Assembly (NCBI GenBank): GCA_032622095.1
Contig: CP136064.1
Location: 6,319,512 to 6,383,511 of the forward strand
Reading direction: 5' to 3'
Length of the DNA: 64,000 nucleotides
Source: Siphonodentalium dalli
Taxonomy: Eukaryota > Mollusca > Scaphopoda > Gadilida > Siphonodentaliidae
This document shows positions 62,598 to 64,000 of this stretch, in pieces (position 1 is the stretch's first letter; each line of letters begins with the position of its first letter). Position numbers and translations under genes: made by a program. The notes under the pieces were generated by a model, which worked only from the letters and a program-made list of their open reading frames with translations, was not told the DNA's origin and did not search any database.

Positions 62598-62660
62598 CTA
62601 GAATGTTTAAACTTCCTATTGGAAGTTTGATACTTCCATATAAATATCATATATATTCCA
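62598..62660 (+). repeat. 3' cap of array C (diverged CTAGA cap)
   Basis: Starts CTAGAATG, then a perfect stem AAACTTCC / GGAAGTTT with loop TATT (62609-62628), then GATACTTCCATA. The order CTAGA, hairpin, GAT(AT)ACTTCCAT matches the caps at 16802 and 31551, although the sequence of the hairpin differs. Conserved architecture with drifted sequence argues for function or common descent as an element terminus. Confidence 0.65.
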
Positions 62661-63136
62661 ATCCAAATCCTCTCTCAATCATTACCTTTCCCATAACCCA
62701 AATCTTAATCATAACCGTACCTATCGGCAACCCGTACCATGTCCCAATACTAAATGTTTCTATATAAGCATAACCATGCTCTAGCCGTAACCATAACCAC
62801 AGTAATTCTAACTATATCTATAACTTTAAAAAGTCATGGAATATAAGTAGTGGCTCACCTTTTCGATCGTAATTTTGTTTATCTCGATTAATCCGTTCCA
62901 CAACTATTGAAGTATTTATTTAGTTACAACCATGCATACTTCAGACCTTATATTATGATACATGAACATCATAAACACATCAGTTCGCAAAAATAAAAGA
63001 TTAAGAATGAGGCTACTTTTGAAATTATATTTCTCGTAAAAAGTGAGCCCTAGTAGACCCTTTGGTATCATCTAGATGGCCTCCTGTAATTTTTGTAGAA
63101 GACAGACACAGGCAGACAGACAGAAATTCGCAAATA
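62661..63136. other. right flank, degenerate CATAACC-rich text
   Basis: Loose repeats of CATAACC and similar words between about 62680 and 62810, then unremarkable A/T-rich sequence ending with GACAGACACAGGCAGACAG near 63103. The last resembles the GACAAACAGACAG tail of the 17551 block. No reading frame worth calling. Confidence 0.45.
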
Positions 63137-63138
63137 TA

Positions 63139-63308
63139 CAGTAATGCCCTATGTAATCGACCCCTTAAACACAGCAGAATTATGGGTAACTTTTCGGGAT
63201 TCAGGAGAGCTTTCGGATGAATGTCAGCAGGCTATATTTCCCACTAAATCCTGAAATATTACCCATAATTCTGCTATGTTTAAGGAGTCGATTACTTAGG
63301 GCATACTG
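63139..63308. mobile_element. 170-bp MITE, Tc1/mariner-type ends
   Basis: Imperfect terminal inverted repeats of about 50 bp or more: the left side begins CAGTAATGCCCTATGTAATC and the complement of the right side begins CAGTATGCCCTAAGTAATC, both continuing through CCTTAAACA-AGCAGAATTATGGGTAA. TA dinucleotides flank the element at 63137-63138 and 63309-63310. CAGT ends with a TA target duplication fit the Tc1/mariner superfamily. The short loop between the arms has no coding capacity. Confidence 0.8.
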
Positions 63309-63310
63309 TA

Positions 63311-64000
63311 GATATAGATGTAAGCATGTTATTAAATTATTCATGAATTCCAAATTAAATCACACGACGTCAGATGCACCTATCCCATGACACTCCACGT
63401 GACAATTCACCGTGTGTTCCAATTTTAGTTTGTCATGATCCAACCGGTTGGCCACCAATATCAGGTCAGACCGACAAACAAATGAACACACACACAGTTC
63501 GGTTTTATTAGTATACATACCCACATGTGTATAATATATATATATTTAATTAGCAACGGGAATAAAGAACATGCACGGGTTCCACATGCATGTGTCTATC
63601 TCTTGTGCCTATATTCCAAATTAAAGACTTGAGATGTTAAAAATTATAACTGCTATGGGATGGTATATTCTCGTGAAATATACGGATAGTTATAGTCTGT
63701 CCACAGTGAAGTGCGAAGTTTTAAATCAATGCCGATCTGTAATTTGCCAAGTGTTAAGTCTTGGTTTATCAGTTTGTCGGGTCAGTGATTTCAACGGCCA
63801 GTACTATAAGTGACGGTTATATCTACGTGCAGCGGATATATTTATTTATGAAACAATTATGCGCGAATGGCAATCACTCACACAACTGATAACACATGTC
63901 TTGATTACGTCTTATTATAAAATTAGTAACATGCTAAAAACGAGCCCAAATCACCAGAATTGGACAAAGGCGAATATGTTTTATTTGAAGTTCTATCATG
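63311..64000. other. right-hand sequence, no recognisable feature
   Basis: A/T-rich sequence with a short TATATATAT run near 63534-63545. There is no array homology, no convincing reading frame and no RNA gene that I recognise. Confidence 0.5.

Overview
This is a gene-poor, repeat-dominated eukaryotic window, most likely from a mollusc. The phrases AAGGGCCATAACTCTG and AAGGGAGATAACTCC recur throughout and, from general knowledge, are abundant in bivalve and gastropod genomes; I cannot name a species. There is no convincing complete protein-coding gene. Nearly every open reading frame recurs with the period of the tandem arrays and is a by-product of them. The only gene-like signal is a possible first exon near 19.28-19.47 kb (TATA box, initiator, short signal-peptide-like reading frame, splice donor).

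Layout. (1) 163-16801: tandem array A, about 13.5 monomers of 1236 bp, almost identical, capped at its right end by a short segment starting CTAGA (16802-16859). (2) 16860-20870: spacer of dispersed, non-coding repeats, including a 413-bp tandem duplication carrying two tRNA-like (SINE-like) heads, a GGTCAAGGTC minisatellite-like element and the possible exon. (3) 20871-30312: tandem array B, about 5.5 monomers of 1720 bp, followed by a single A monomer (to 31550) and the same CTAGA cap (31551-31609). (4) 31610-32872: second spacer, containing diverged paralogues of the first spacer. (5) 32873-35340: diverged B sequence (1729 bp between hairpins), joined to array C. (6) 35395-62597: array C, 21 monomers of about 1252 bp, homologous to A but a distinct subfamily, ending in a related CTAGA cap (62598-62660). 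One C monomer is split by a 961-bp hAT-type element with an 8-bp target duplication. (7) 62661-64000: flank with a 170-bp Tc1/mariner-type MITE.

All three arrays run in the same orientation. Each monomer boundary can be placed at a 28-29 bp near-palindrome whose arms read ATACTTCC / GGAAGTAT, and the CTAGA caps contain the same ACTTCC arm. Two independent loci (30.3 kb and 35.3 kb) have the same B-to-A junction. The simplest reading is a family of composite non-autonomous elements, B block then A/C block then 3' cap, whose monomers have been amplified head to tail. The hairpin between monomers looks like fused element ends. This resembles tandem-repeat-bearing non-autonomous Helentron/'pearl'-type elements of bivalves, but with kilobase monomers; that assignment is inference.

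Repetition is nested: modules of about 145-165 bp (GGGCCATAACTC...), internal duplications of about 300 bp, monomers of 1.24-1.73 kb, arrays of 9-27 kb, and local dimeric higher-order repeats in C. One A monomer (10.35-11.25 kb) carries about 14 single-step indels and almost no substitutions, which suggests an unpolished assembly patch rather than biology.
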